A stretch of 24,301 nucleotides of DNA, from positions 57,183 through 81,483 of the forward strand of contig QKYT01000487.1 in the NCBI GenBank assembly GCA_003550305.1, read 5' to 3'. This DNA comes from Glomus cerebriforme. Its lineage: Eukaryota > Glomeromycota > Glomeromycetes > Glomerales > Glomeraceae. Made by a program: the position numbers and the translations under genes. Below, piece after piece: positions 1-9,281 of this stretch. Position 1 is the first letter of the stretch. Each line of letters begins with the position of its first letter. The notes beneath the pieces are model-generated. The model was not told the DNA's origin. It saw only the letters and a list, made by a program, of their open reading frames with translations, and did no database searches.

Positions 1-1464
1 AAGAATAATAGTAGAAATAACAGATAGGATAATAAAGGAATACAGTACAAGAAGAAACAATTAGAAAACAACACAATTATACAAATGACAATAATTAATA
101 TTTACTAAAATTAATGATAGAATAATTTTTATGTATTTTAATTTCTAGTAATTTTAATAAATAATTATTTAATTTTCATTGAATTGTTTCGGCTGGATAA
201 TTTAACAGCTACTGTAATGGATGATTTGTACTACTATATAGTCCATTAACTTTTAATTTATTTATCCAATTAAATTTTATAATTGTTATTTAACCAAACC
301 AAATAATTGGATTTCCAAAAATTCCAACAGAATTATCAAGAGCTTCAATATTCTCTACCAATTCTTTTTAACAAATCATTGGACATCAGTCATCAAACAT
401 TATAAAAAAAAATGTTATCCAGCGTTATTAAGGTACTGTAATTATTCTTCTGAATCCTTTTTGTTATTATCATGAATCTACAACTTTATTCTCTTTAAAA
501 TTACTTTTTAAAATTTTTTATTGTAGTATTTAATTAATAAAACTTTACAATTTACGTTTGTAATAAGATATCATATTAAATTATTGTACAAATATTATTG
601 TACAATTCATTATAAATAATCACGAAGTATACACGAGAATTTTACATTGGGTAGATGTGTGAAAATAGTTAGAAAAACAAATTATAGAAAGCACTCCAGG
701 AATAAATTTTTTTATTTCCTATTCTTCCTATATATGATATGAAATTGTTCAATTAATTGAACATATATCAATAGAGTGTCAAGAACGTTATAATATCATC
801 TACACTTAAAGATTAATTTTTAGTTTTTTACATACTAATTAAATATTTATATATTCATATAAGATTGATTGTTATGAAAATTTTAATTGGAACTAATATA
901 AATACTAAAAATTTCTTCGCTAATAAATTTTGAAAGTTATGCCAATAAATAAAATATGCCGAGGAAATAAAAATTCTTTGATATGTGAAGATATATATTT
1001 GTTTGGCTCACATGTTATATTTGACAGTCTCAAATTCCCTTGATTTTGCATAAAAAAGAGATCAATTCCCAATTTTAAGTCATCTAGAAAGTATTATTAC
1101 AAATAGTTTGTTTAAGTTTAAATTTGAATTATTTCATAACAATTATATTGCAGAAGAAATTGTTAGAAAAATGCAATATAAATTTTAACAAATCATATGG
1201 ATAGTCGAAGAGCGTAGGTTTTCTGTTAAAAAATGACATAAATAGTGCTCTTATTAATAATTAAAAGAATCGAACCTTTTTTATTTAAGAATATAATTAC
1301 ATTCATCGAAACTCAAAGAAATAAGAAGTTATACAATATTCAATCCAGAAAAATCTGAAAAATTCGTTATTTAAACATATGTATACTTTTAGGGTTAGAT
1401 CAGTCCGGTCTCGTAAAGACTGGTCCGAGTGTCCGACCATCATGGGGCCAGGTCCAATTTCAAC
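1..1464. other. AT-rich intergenic DNA, no supported gene
   Basis: No open frame here is convincing. On the minus strand, around 290-367, about 25 stop-free codons (starting KELVENIEAL) have protein-like composition and are followed in frame by further open stretches broken by stops down to about 180. This could be a decayed gene, but the run is too short to separate from chance at this base composition. The rest is A/T-rich low-complexity sequence. Confidence 0.5.
747..762. repeat. Perfect 16-bp palindrome
   Basis: The sequence gttcaattaattgaac equals its own reverse complement. It sits in AT-rich intergenic DNA with no gene near it. It may be a chance palindrome or a dimeric protein-binding site; nothing in the context decides. 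Confidence 0.6.
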
Positions 1465-1472
1465 CCTATGCG

Positions 1473-1615
1473 CAGTGATGTGCATTTTATGCTTCCAATA
1501 GTAAAAAACTTGATTGGAAACTTCCAATCCAAATGATTTTATTAGAAAATTATGCTTCCAAGTCTTCCAAAGGTACTTCCAATAGTGATTCCAATCTTCC
1601 AAGTGCACATCACTG
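1473..1615. mobile_element. hAT-type MITE (143 bp) with TIRs and 8-bp TSD
   Basis: The element begins with CAGTGATGTGCA (1473-1484) and ends with the exact reverse complement TGCACATCACTG (1604-1615). It is flanked on both sides by the identical octamer CCTATGCG (1465-1472 and 1616-1623). An 8-bp target duplication together with CAG..CTG ends is the known signature of the hAT superfamily. The interior is non-coding and carries about seven copies of a TTGGAAG/ATTGGAAT motif (minus-strand sense). These include a perfect palindrome, gattggaa-ac-ttccaatc, at 1512-1529. Subterminal motifs of this sort are transposase-binding sites in hAT elements, though that role here is inferred. The intact duplication suggests a fairly recent insertion by a transposase supplied from elsewhere. 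A minus-strand open frame running through the element is a by-product of the motif repeats. Confidence 0.88.
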
Positions 1616-1623
1616 CCTATGCG

Positions 1624-3095
1624 TGCTAAACTAGAAAAGTTATTTATTAATTGCCAGTATTGAAATAGTACTAAGTAATAACCTCAATCAATCTTAAAAA
1701 TATCTTTATTACAATTTGAAAGTATTTATCTTTTAATGCAAGCTCGCGGTGGTACAATATTTTGTAAATAGAAATTTAAGAATGATTTCTTATTAATTAT
1801 TTCATTCATATTCTTACAAGGACAAACTAATCAAATGAAACAACTACAAGTTCAAACAGAACCAAGTGAAGCGACCAGTCTACACAAAACTTAAGAAATG
1901 ACTTAACCAACTAAACAACCATAACAGTTAAAGTATAACCTACAGCCGTCACAACCTAACCAAATGAAATAATTATAAATGACAATTCTATAACCAACTT
2001 AACAACCACATGAAAGCTAATAAAAACGTGCTATTTTTTTTTTACTTAGAAACCTTTTTTTATTTTTAGATTTTAGAAGCACTTTTGCATACTTTGGCTT
2101 TCGTTTATAAAATATATACTGTATAGTATATCAATTACAATCTTTGGATATTAGAATGAAAACAGTAAGAAAAAGACAACTTACTTGACAAATTTTCCAT
2201 TGTATTTTGAGTTATTTTGAGTAGATCCGTTGATGAAATCGTTCTAGTACAAAGATTATGCTTACAAGCAATATTAAATATAATTATTATCATATCTTTA
2301 ATTAGAATATTTGAATAAGAAAATTTATTCCAAATTTATGAAATAAATTTTAAATGACCTAAAACGCAAAAATACATTAACTTCGTATCAAAATCAGTCT
2401 TAAAACTAAATTTAAGCAGATTCTCCTTGATAGACTATTGTTAGTAGTCAAAGTTATCAATGATTTTTAACAATAAATATTAAGCAAATCATTTCGATAT
2501 TTTCAATTTAATTTAATATTTTTTTTTTTTAGATTGTGTGAACCAGAATAACAATATATTAAATGAATGAATTTTTTTAGTAGTATTGCTAAACATCACG
2601 AATCGTGACGATTACCTATGGGCAAAATTATGATTAAAGCTGGTAAGAGGTTGATTAGAAATTATATATAATTCTGCAAATTAGTGTTAATTTTACATAA
2701 GTTAAGGCCGTTCCAATTTAATTGTTTGTTTAATGTCCCCACCCCCTTTAATTTTAAAAAAATTTGAAATCTAATAAACATCAAATTTCCAAAATTTTAT
2801 TATGTTTGTGTAATGACCCGTTTTGTTATATTATTGATAAACAAATAAATAAATAATTTGAATATTATAATAATTTAATGATAATATGTATTACTTGAGG
2901 TCTTATTAAATATATTAAAGGATAAACGTCAATGGGTTGGGTTTAAAATATTCATCATCACATAATCCATCAATATACATATTTGCACCACTTAGAGTGC
3001 CTTGAATGGGTCACTTTTGATTTTTTTTTTTTGCTCATATTTAAAAAATCGATTTGCAATACGTAGCTGCTGTGCCATTGTTATTTATGCAAAAG
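1624..3095. other. AT-rich intergenic DNA upstream of F-box gene 1
   Basis: No gene is supported. Around 1815-2010 the plus strand is unusually rich in A and C, and one frame is Gln/Thr/Asn-rich with several stops. It contains two imperfect copies of a motif of the form aacYtaaYcaaatgaaa (about 1825-1842 and 1950-1970). This could be a decayed low-complexity coding region or simple sequence. A short C-run (ccccaccccc, about 2737-2746) and homopolymer A/T tracts are otherwise the only landmarks. Confidence 0.45.
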
Positions 3096-3117
3096 TCATT
3101 AAATGCATTGTACAACA
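3096..3117 (+). promoter_or_regulatory. Upstream block shared by the two F-box genes (copy 1)
   Basis: This 22-bp block lies 114 bp before the F-box gene 1 start codon. It matches 20 of 22 positions with 12948-12969 (reverse strand), which lies 94 bp before the start of F-box gene 2. The core AAATGCATTGTAC is identical in both and contains the palindrome AATGCATT. Retention at a similar distance while the surrounding leader has diverged suggests a promoter or leader element. Simple shared ancestry without function remains possible. Confidence 0.5.
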
Positions 3118-3195
3118 GATCAACAGATCATAAACGAATATATTCATGTGCCAGCGCATACATATTATTTAAAAAGTTTTTTTTTTTTTAAAAAA

Positions 3196-3217
3196 ATATA
3201 TATATATATATATATAT
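3196..3217. repeat. (AT)11 microsatellite
   Basis: Eleven AT units lie a few bases before the F-box gene 1 start, preceded by T- and A-homopolymers. The repeat translates in frame as Ile/Tyr, which lengthens the open frame back to an ATG at 3103. That extension is therefore not evidence for an N-terminal part of the protein. Confidence 0.9.
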
Positions 3218-3231
3218 GTGATATATATAAA

Positions 3232-4653
3232 ATGTTGAAACTTAACAGGGATGTTCTTTATTTAATATTCAAAGAATTGGAAGATGATATAAGAACACTT
3301 TATTTATGCCTTTTAGTTAATAAAACTTGGTGCAATACCATTATTCCAATTTTATGGAAAAATCCTTGGAAATATTATTTAAAGACGGAAAAAGAAAAAT
3401 TGTTATTGGACGTAATTATTTCACATTTATCGGACAAATCAAAAAATTATTTGAGGAGTCTAGAAATTCAAATTTTAGAGACTAAACCTTTATTTGACTA
3501 TATTAGTTATTGTAAACATTTGAATTTAAACGAAATTATTAGAATAATTGATACAGTATATCCTATTATAGGAAAATATATTATTAAAAATGAAGTGTTC
3601 ATTCTTTTCATTGATGGAAATACAAAATTTACACATCTTTATATACCCCTCCAATTTAATTATCCAATACATCTTATTCCTGGAGCAAAATTTTGTTTTT
3701 CAGAAGTTAAATTCCTTAGTTGTAATTCTAATATAAACAACGATATTTTAATTATATTGATAGAAATATGCAAATCAATTAAAGAAATGAACCTTTTTAT
3801 TGAATTATCTAATAACAATTATGGAATAGTTAAGTTAATTGAAGTTCAAAAAAAGATTCAAAATATTCGTTTTATAACTTATTCTCAAAATGGAGATGAA
3901 TCATTTCGTATAATTCTTGAAAACTCCTTGATTAAGCATGTAAATACTATTCAATATTTTAAGATGACTAAACAACCTATCACAAAAATCCTTTCATGTT
4001 TTGTAAATTTAAAAATATTAGAATTGGATGGTAATCGTCACGATAAGACCCGGAATTGTTTGGAGAATTTATCATTACCTTACCTGCAAATTTTAAAAGC
4101 CAAATATATTTCAGTCCAAGATTTGGAGAGCTTAATTAAAAGTACGAGTGGACAACTTATTGAAATAAAAATTGAATATCCGCCTCATAGTAATATTAAT
4201 AACAAGAGAATTATACAGGCTATTTATCAAAATTGCCCAAATCTTGAGTATCTTCAACTATTTATAAGAAACAGTAATATTTTAGAATTAGAAAAATTAT
4301 TAATTAATTGTCAATATTTGAATGGATTATATATTCATATTAGTAATATGACAGATGTGGATAGGTTATTTGAAATAATAACTAAATCATCACCAGCTAA
4401 TTTGTTTAAGTTTAAGTTTCATTCTATTTCTAGTGGGTTATCTAAATTTAAATCAGAAAGTTTAAAATTATTTTTTGATAATTGGAAAAATAGACATCCT
4501 ATTTTATTACAAACAATTAAAGTGTTTATCAGTAGGAACGTTAATAATTTAATTGAAAAATATAAAGCAAGTGGAATAATTAAGAAATATGACAATGATT
4601 TTCAAGATATTACTTTTGATGAATTCGAATGGATTCAAAAAAAATCATATTAA
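3232..4653 (+). CDS. F-box protein with degenerate LRR-like repeats (gene 1)
   Basis: Intronless gene for 473 residues. Residues about 3-46 form an F-box (LNRDVLYLIF..EL near the start, LWKNPW near the end), the segment that binds Skp1 in SCF ubiquitin ligases. The rest is Leu/Ile/Asn-rich with leucine-rich-repeat-like segments such as FVNLKILELDGN and NCPNLEYLQL, which would recruit the target. The C-terminus ends FDEFEWIQKKSY. I chose the ATG at 3232 because the paralogue starts at the same point (MSKLNRD versus MLKLNRD). An in-frame ATG at 3103 would add 43 residues translated mostly from homopolymer and (AT)n sequence. The gene is about 60% identical by eye to the gene at 11426-12853 and convergent with it. 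Hundreds of such F-box genes are known in Rhizophagus; the substrate cannot be inferred. Confidence 0.92.
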   Translation: MLKLNRDVLYLIFKELEDDIRTLYLCLLVNKTWCNTIIPILWKNPWKYYLKTEKEKLLLDVIISHLSDKSKNYLRSLEIQILETKPLFDYISYCKHLNLNEIIRIIDTVYPIIGKYIIKNEVFILFIDGNTKFTHLYIPLQFNYPIHLIPGAKFCFSEVKFLSCNSNINNDILIILIEICKSIKEMNLFIELSNNNYGIVKLIEVQKKIQNIRFITYSQNGDESFRIILENSLIKHVNTIQYFKMTKQPITKILSCFVNLKILELDGNRHDKTRNCLENLSLPYLQILKAKYISVQDLESLIKSTSGQLIEIKIEYPPHSNINNKRIIQAIYQNCPNLEYLQLFIRNSNILELEKLLINCQYLNGLYIHISNMTDVDRLFEIITKSSPANLFKFKFHSISSGLSKFKSESLKLFFDNWKNRHPILLQTIKVFISRNVNNLIEKYKASGIIKKYDNDFQDITFDEFEWIQKKSY

Positions 4654-4703
4654 TTAAAATATTTTTACTTTTAATTTTTATTATCTTTTTATATCAAATA
4701 TTA

Positions 4704-4725
4704 TTATTATTATGTATTTTTAATA
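4704..4725 (+). other. 3'-flank block shared by the two F-box genes (copy 1)
   Basis: The 22 bases from 4704 match 21 of 22 positions with the reverse strand of 11388-11409, just past the stop of F-box gene 2. It lies about 50 bp after the stop here and about 16 bp after it there. It probably belongs to the 3' UTR or polyadenylation region copied with the gene. The low complexity (TTA repeats) means part of the match could be chance. Confidence 0.4.
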
Positions 4726-5738
4726 CGATTATTGGAATAAATCTTTCTATTTTATGAATTCTCATAAATTTCTTAACATCTATTTCATCTAATTAAACTA
4801 ACTATCTTATCTAAATTTCCTGTAAGTAATTTGATTTTTTTTATATTATCAATTTCAAAGTATAACTTTAAAAAATTACTTACTAATAAATATCATTTTC
4901 TTTGTTTTATCTTTACTTTGATAGTGTTATCATTATTACTGTAAAAATTAAAAATTAAGATTAGTGACCAAGATGCATAGAGATTTTTAAATATACTACA
5001 TGCGTAAAGAAAATTTCTTTTTGACGTAACATTTTCCATTTTAATTTTATTATTTATTAAAAGATTTCAGATGAAAAAAAGAAAGATTATAAGTTTGTTA
5101 AGTAAATTATGGCCGCTACTTTATTTATCATTAATATTATTTTGTTTTATTTATTTATTTATTTTTAATCACTAATTAATATTGTTTAACTTTACAATCA
5201 GACTTTATTTGTATCTATTTAATCTATTTATATGATATGTTATATTATATAATACTTAAAGAAATATATATATATATATAAACATCGTAAAGATTGTGAT
5301 TTGATATTGAAAAATCAGATAAAAAAATAATTTCATCATTATTTTGTTAATAAAATGTGATAAATTAATAAAATATTTATATAAAGGATCGAGAATGGAA
5401 ATATATATATATTTTTTTTCTGGCTCATTTTTTTTATTTTTTATTTTTTTTTTTTGATTTGGTAGATGATATCACTAAAGTTTTTTTTTAATTTCAAGAC
5501 GAAGTATTATAAAATTTATTCAAGTTCATTGATCGTGAACGCCACAATAATATACCAATATCAATGTCCAATTATTAAAATAATTATAATAGTGCATACT
5601 CATGAAACGTAATAGTTGTGATCAATTTGAATACAAGTTGCTCCTTCCTTATACTTTGCGCAAAACCATCTAGCGTAAAGAACTTCCGTGTAGGGATATC
5701 AAGGACGCTGGCATTTCTATTGTGTAAACACTCTTGTT
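4726..5738. other. AT-rich spacer after F-box gene 1
   Basis: About 1 kb with no supported gene, mostly A/T homopolymers and TA runs. It contains an (AT)9-type run at 5263-5281 and long T tracts near 5410-5455. From about 5640 base composition rises towards the small minus-strand gene that ends at 5739. A minus-strand frame ending near 5593 stays open for roughly 55 codons from about 5760. It could be an alternative last exon of that gene. Confidence 0.4.
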
Positions 5739-6029
5739 CTATTCTAAATGTAAGATGATCTCAACGGTGGGCTCTAGAATTTAGCAGAATAAATAAGAAA
5801 TTAAAGGTTTGAAAATAAAAGCTTAAAAATTATTTTTTATCAATTTTCACTTACTAAATAATTTGGTTGCTGCTTGTACAGGAGAAAGATTCTTTTTATT
5901 ACATTCTTTCATGGCTTCATGAAAACATCCTACTACTTGCTTTGTTGACTTAACATTAGATACCTTTGTAAATTTTCTCGAGTATATTTGATTCGCTATT
6001 TGTATTCGTTTCTTGTCCAGTGAAGACAT
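5739..6029 (-). CDS. Small hypothetical protein, probably two exons (69 aa)
   Basis: I do not recognise this protein. Exon 1 (6029-5855) starts at MSSLDKKRIQ and encodes 58 codons plus one base. It is Lys-rich, with two Cys (VVGCFHEAMKECNKKN) and an amphipathic look. The frame reaches a stop at once unless spliced, and a consensus donor GTAAGT lies exactly there (5854). An 81-bp intron ends TGCTAAATTCTAG (branch-like CTAA, acceptor at 5774). Splicing adds KPTVEIILHLE and a stop at 5741-5739, giving 69 residues. A second acceptor 14 bp further on (GTTGAG) would instead open a frame of about 57 codons ending near 5593. Unspliced reading gives 60 residues ending ATKLFSK. Splicing is inferred from site consensus only. 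An upstream TTG in frame is not a plausible start. The adapter-like artefact lies only about 240 bp upstream of the start. Confidence 0.5.
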
Positions 6030-6134
6030 GACCAATTACTATATACCACGTAATTATTCTTATTTATTCCTGATTATTTTGGTAATCTATGTAAATAAAT
6101 GTTAACGAAATATAAGAAAATTTTGCTACGTTCC

Positions 6135-6154
6135 AAAAAAAAAAAAAAAAAAAA
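6135..6154. repeat. Poly-A tract (20 A)
   Basis: Uninterrupted run of 20 A. It lies about 115 bp left of a sequencing-adapter match that is followed by another 22-A run, so its length may be an assembly product rather than genomic. Confidence 0.7.
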
Positions 6155-6269
6155 GAAAATTAATAAACCTTCTTTTATTTTAAGATGAAAAGCAGTACCA
6201 GCAAATACCCCATTAAAAACAAAGAAAAAAGAAGTGTAGTTAGTTTCCACAAAATATATTGTGTTCTTT

Positions 6270-6351
6270 AGATTTTCGGAAGAGCGTCGTGTAGAAAAAA
6301 AAAAAAAATCTAAGAAGTCTCCGTATCTTAAAAAAAAAAAAAAAAAAAAAA
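6270..6351 (+). other. Illumina TruSeq adapter read-through plus poly-A (assembly artefact)
   Basis: Positions 6277-6294 (CGGAAGAGCGTCGTGTAG) match 18 consecutive bases of the reverse complement of the TruSeq universal adapter. They are preceded by AGAT (6270-6273), as in the adapter, with three extra T inserted. Aligned without gaps, the next 36 bases still match the adapter at 21 positions, including TCT (6309-6311) and CCGTATC (6321-6327). Mismatches are mostly replacements by A. A run of 22 A follows (6330-6351), as is usual when reads run off the end of an adapter. This is contamination built into the assembly, not biology, and joins on either side are uncertain. Confidence 0.85.
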
Positions 6352-6459
6352 GAGGTGATAGCTTTTAATATCTTCTGTATTCAAGGAAGTTTATAAAAAA
6401 AAAGAATATTTTTTTGAGTTTTATAATACGAAAAGATCGGATATAATTAACAAATTAAA

Positions 6460-7045
6460 TTAAAATTTATCATACCAAAATTGATGAGATATTGGACGAG
6501 GAGTTGGATTTTTCTTCATTCCAATTGTCTATAAAATAATAAAAGTATTCTTGCCATATCCACAACCAACCTTTCCACATATAGTAACAAATTGAGCATA
6601 CCAAGTTCTTTTCAACTGACGGGAAATAAGAAAGAGATTGATTTCCTTTACTCCAGAATCTACAAACTTATCATTAGGTTTCTCGTTAAATAATAAACTA
6701 ATATACCTTTTCCTCTTGGATGTTGTTACGATGTCGTGGGGACGATGACCGATAAGGAAGAGAAGTTGCATTTTATTTGCAAATATTATTTGTCAATTCC
6801 CATGCTTGGCTTAGTAAATCTTCCCCAACAATTCAAAGATCATTGAAAATTCCCACATGAGAGTATTGTGTGGTTGCTTGCTTACTACAGGAAGTAGGAA
6901 CAGTACTTTTGCTCTTTCACCGAGGAACCTGTTAAAATAATCAGAATAATATCAGTCACTTATTATTAATAACAAAATTGTATAAACACCTGTTGGGAAC
7001 TGCCATTTTAATGATGATGGCTGTACCGGTGGCATCAATAGATAC
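6460..7045 (-). pseudogene. Decayed transposase-like coding region
   Basis: Minus-strand coding fragments in more than one frame. From 7045 the frame reads VSIDATGTAIIIKMAVPNR. A possible 61-bp intron (6989-6929, GTGTTT..AACAG) then joins to FLGERAKVLFLLPV and stops after 38 codons. The S-x-DATG-x stretch followed by a hydrophobic strand resembles the first catalytic Asp region of some DDE/MULE-like transposases, from memory only. A second frame (about 6870-6710) reads on as GEDLLSQAWELTN with stops. A third (6771-6529, ATG start, 80 codons) contains GKVGCGYGKN and continues past a TAG to a stop at 6460 (KNPTPRPISH). No single frame spans it, so a broken mobile-element gene is likeliest. A spliced host gene damaged by the nearby assembly artefact is the alternative. 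Confidence 0.4.
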
Positions 7046-8672
7046 TTAACAATCTATGGCGGATTAATTATTATTAAAATCATAAATTGATGAAGAAAGT
7101 TTTTGGTCAATTGGTAAAATCTTAATAGTCTTTAATTTCCATCAATATTCATTGAAAAAAAAATTTAGTAATAAAGAATTTAAAAATATTTTTATTTAAT
7201 AAAATTTATATTATATATGAAATTTTCATAGGGAAAATAAAATAAAAACAATTATAAAAAAACTTTTAGCCGATTCGAAACATATTGAATATTGATATAA
7301 GTTCATTATTTTGTGCTCAAGTATTTTAATTAAAGTTTAACGCTAGTATAATTATATTCAGACATTCCTTATATTTTCTTCTTTTATCATAAATTTTTAT
7401 AGTTTTTGGTATCATTAATGTCACTTCAGATATTCTTTATTAATACAAAGAATATATAAGGCTTTTTTATTGGTGACATGATTAAATTAAAGAATTTTTA
7501 ATGATGCAAGGGAAATTTGTTGAATATAAGAAAAAAATTTTGATATTTGATCATTTTAAAATTTAAAATGGTTAAATTGGATGTAATTTTTGCGTTAACA
7601 GTTAATATTTTTTGGGGGGTTTATATAATTATTTTAAAACACGTGACTGCATGAAAAATTTCAGCCCAAGGTACACTATGATTAAAATGATTATGGAACG
7701 CATTATACTGCGCCATAACAATATAAAACAGATATTTTTATTGATGAAATTGACATGAAGAAGAAAAGTATTTATATTTTAAATTTATTGGTATTAATTA
7801 TATTATACTAACCAATCTCGAAATTTGTTTTGGAAAAGACCAACTTTAAATAAGATCAATTGCAGGTAGTAGTGGCTCATTTGTACAAGAGAAAGAAATA
7901 TAAAAATTATCAAGATAATAGTTAGATATTACTGTTATATAATTATCTAGTCGATTATTTGCATAAAATATTAATTCCCGAAATCATTATTATATTAAGG
8001 TACAATATTTACATATTACATCGTGAAATTATATATTATTACAATTGCGCAGCGCAAGCGCGATTCGATTATTCAGGAGTTGTGACCGCAAATCGGTTAA
8101 TTTTATTACGGAGTATGCAATTTGTCTTATTATAGTATCATGCAAGATGCAACAGGTATGTGCGTCAATAAATGTTTGAAAGAAAAATATACGTACTAAC
8201 TTCTGTTCTTTATTTTTTCCTGAATAAATAAGAAAATAACGTGAAAGAATGTCTAGTTTCGGAACACTCTTACTTCGCAATAATTATTGTTGCCGAAATT
8301 ATATGTCATGGAGGGCTGAAAACTTTGCAATTTTGAGATCTTCAGGTTAGCGTTAGCGTTGTGCAAAAGAGATCGTCATGCCAAAAGGGTTTAAATTTCT
8401 CCATATTTCGTCAAATATATAAATGTAATGTTAGGATAAGTTCTTGGCGTTTTTACGACCTGCTTCACACAAAGTAAAAACCGCAAATGACCTTCTTTTA
8501 GCAAGTTTGTTAAAGTAAGTATTATATAGTAGACTTGACTAGGATTCTGCTTCACTTAAACTTTCACTAACCGCGTTTCTTTGTAAGTAGGAAATGGAAA
8601 TGCCAATTTAATCCTCATTTGTCTTATAATTCCTAGTGGTAGCTTATTGTTCTTCCTCGGTAAAGAGTTCAG
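7046..8672. other. Intergenic DNA with weak coding traces
   Basis: From 7046 to about 8000 the DNA is AT-rich with nothing supported. From about 8030 the base composition becomes less AT-rich. A minus-strand frame at 8280-8029 is open for 83 codons (FIDAHTCCILHD near its centre) but has no ATG at its start and no recognised domain. A short direct repeat, gttagcgttagcgtt, lies at about 8346-8360. I do not call a gene here. Confidence 0.4.
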
Positions 8673-8912
8673 CTAACAAATTCGATTCCTAAGAATGCAA
8701 CAGTTAACGCTTTTCAAGCTGTAATTCAGAACAATATGGGATCATCATTTATTAATATTCCATTTGATGTTCGTCAAATTTACTATCCGGGAGCGTGGAA
8801 CAAAGACGTATGCAATCACAGGCTTCGATTTCCAATTATTAAGTCTTATATCATGTATTCATTTATTCTCCACCAAATAATTAAATTTTTTATTTGTATT
8901 TTTATCACGTAG
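8673..8912 (+). pseudogene. Unidentified stop-free coding remnant or exon
   Basis: A plus-strand frame is open for 79 codons to a TAG at 8910-8912, without an ATG near its 5' end. The first 55 residues look like real protein (NAFQAVIQNNMGSS, IYYPGAWNKDV) and contain few of the Lys/Ile/Asn runs expected of random AT-rich translation. The final 20 codons become AT-rich and may be intron or noncoding. A possible acceptor (AAGAGTTCAG) sits at the left edge. I do not recognise the family. It may be one exon of a lost gene whose other parts lie at 8946-9281. Confidence 0.25.
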
Positions 8913-8945
8913 CGGCGAGAATTTTAATCTTTATATAAATAATAA

Positions 8946-9281
8946 AGCAAATTCGCGTTTTCGCGTGATTTTACATACTTTTTTTCGCTTTTGAGAGTGT
9001 GGGAGGGAAGATGTAATGTTAATTTTTTTGAGTTTGATTTAGGTTCCACCACAGTAGTGACGCTGTATCACAGCAGACTCCCAAGTTTAAGTTACATAGC
9101 AATGAATAGCAGTCCTCTGATTAATATCATACCGCGGGTAATCCAATCATCAGAAAATCTTAATCGTATAAGCCTAATTGAAAAAGGTTAGTAATTATTC
9201 CATGATCGTTTTGATTTTATATATAAATGCTAAAATTAAACTTGCTTTTCAGTTTCGATCATCGCGGGTTTTGTAAAATGA
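8946..9281 (+). pseudogene. Unidentified two-exon coding remnant
   Basis: The frame after a TAA at 8943-8945 is open to 9191. Just before its stop lies a donor, AAAAG|GTTAGT (intron from 9187). A 66-bp intron with branch-like TGCTAAAAT and acceptor CTTTTCAG (9252) joins in phase to VSIIAGFVK and a TGA at 9279-9281. The splice sites and spacing are of good quality, which favours descent from a real gene. The first in-frame ATG is at 9102 and would give only 37 residues (MNSSPLINIIPRVIQ...). No domain is recognised. It could be the 3' end of a gene whose upstream exons are lost or further left. Confidence 0.3.

Noticed and set aside
1303..1608. 101-codon minus-strand open frame
   Set aside because: It is mostly the MITE, its Trp/Lys pattern being a translation of the repeated TTGGAAG motif, plus AT-rich flank.
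3103..3231. N-terminal extension of F-box gene 1 from an upstream ATG
   Set aside because: The added 43 residues come from homopolymer and (AT)n sequence, and the paralogue starts at the position equivalent to 3232.
8610..8700. tRNA-like B-box (aaattcgattcc)
   Set aside because: Neither the acceptor nor the T stem pairs with sequence at the required distance.
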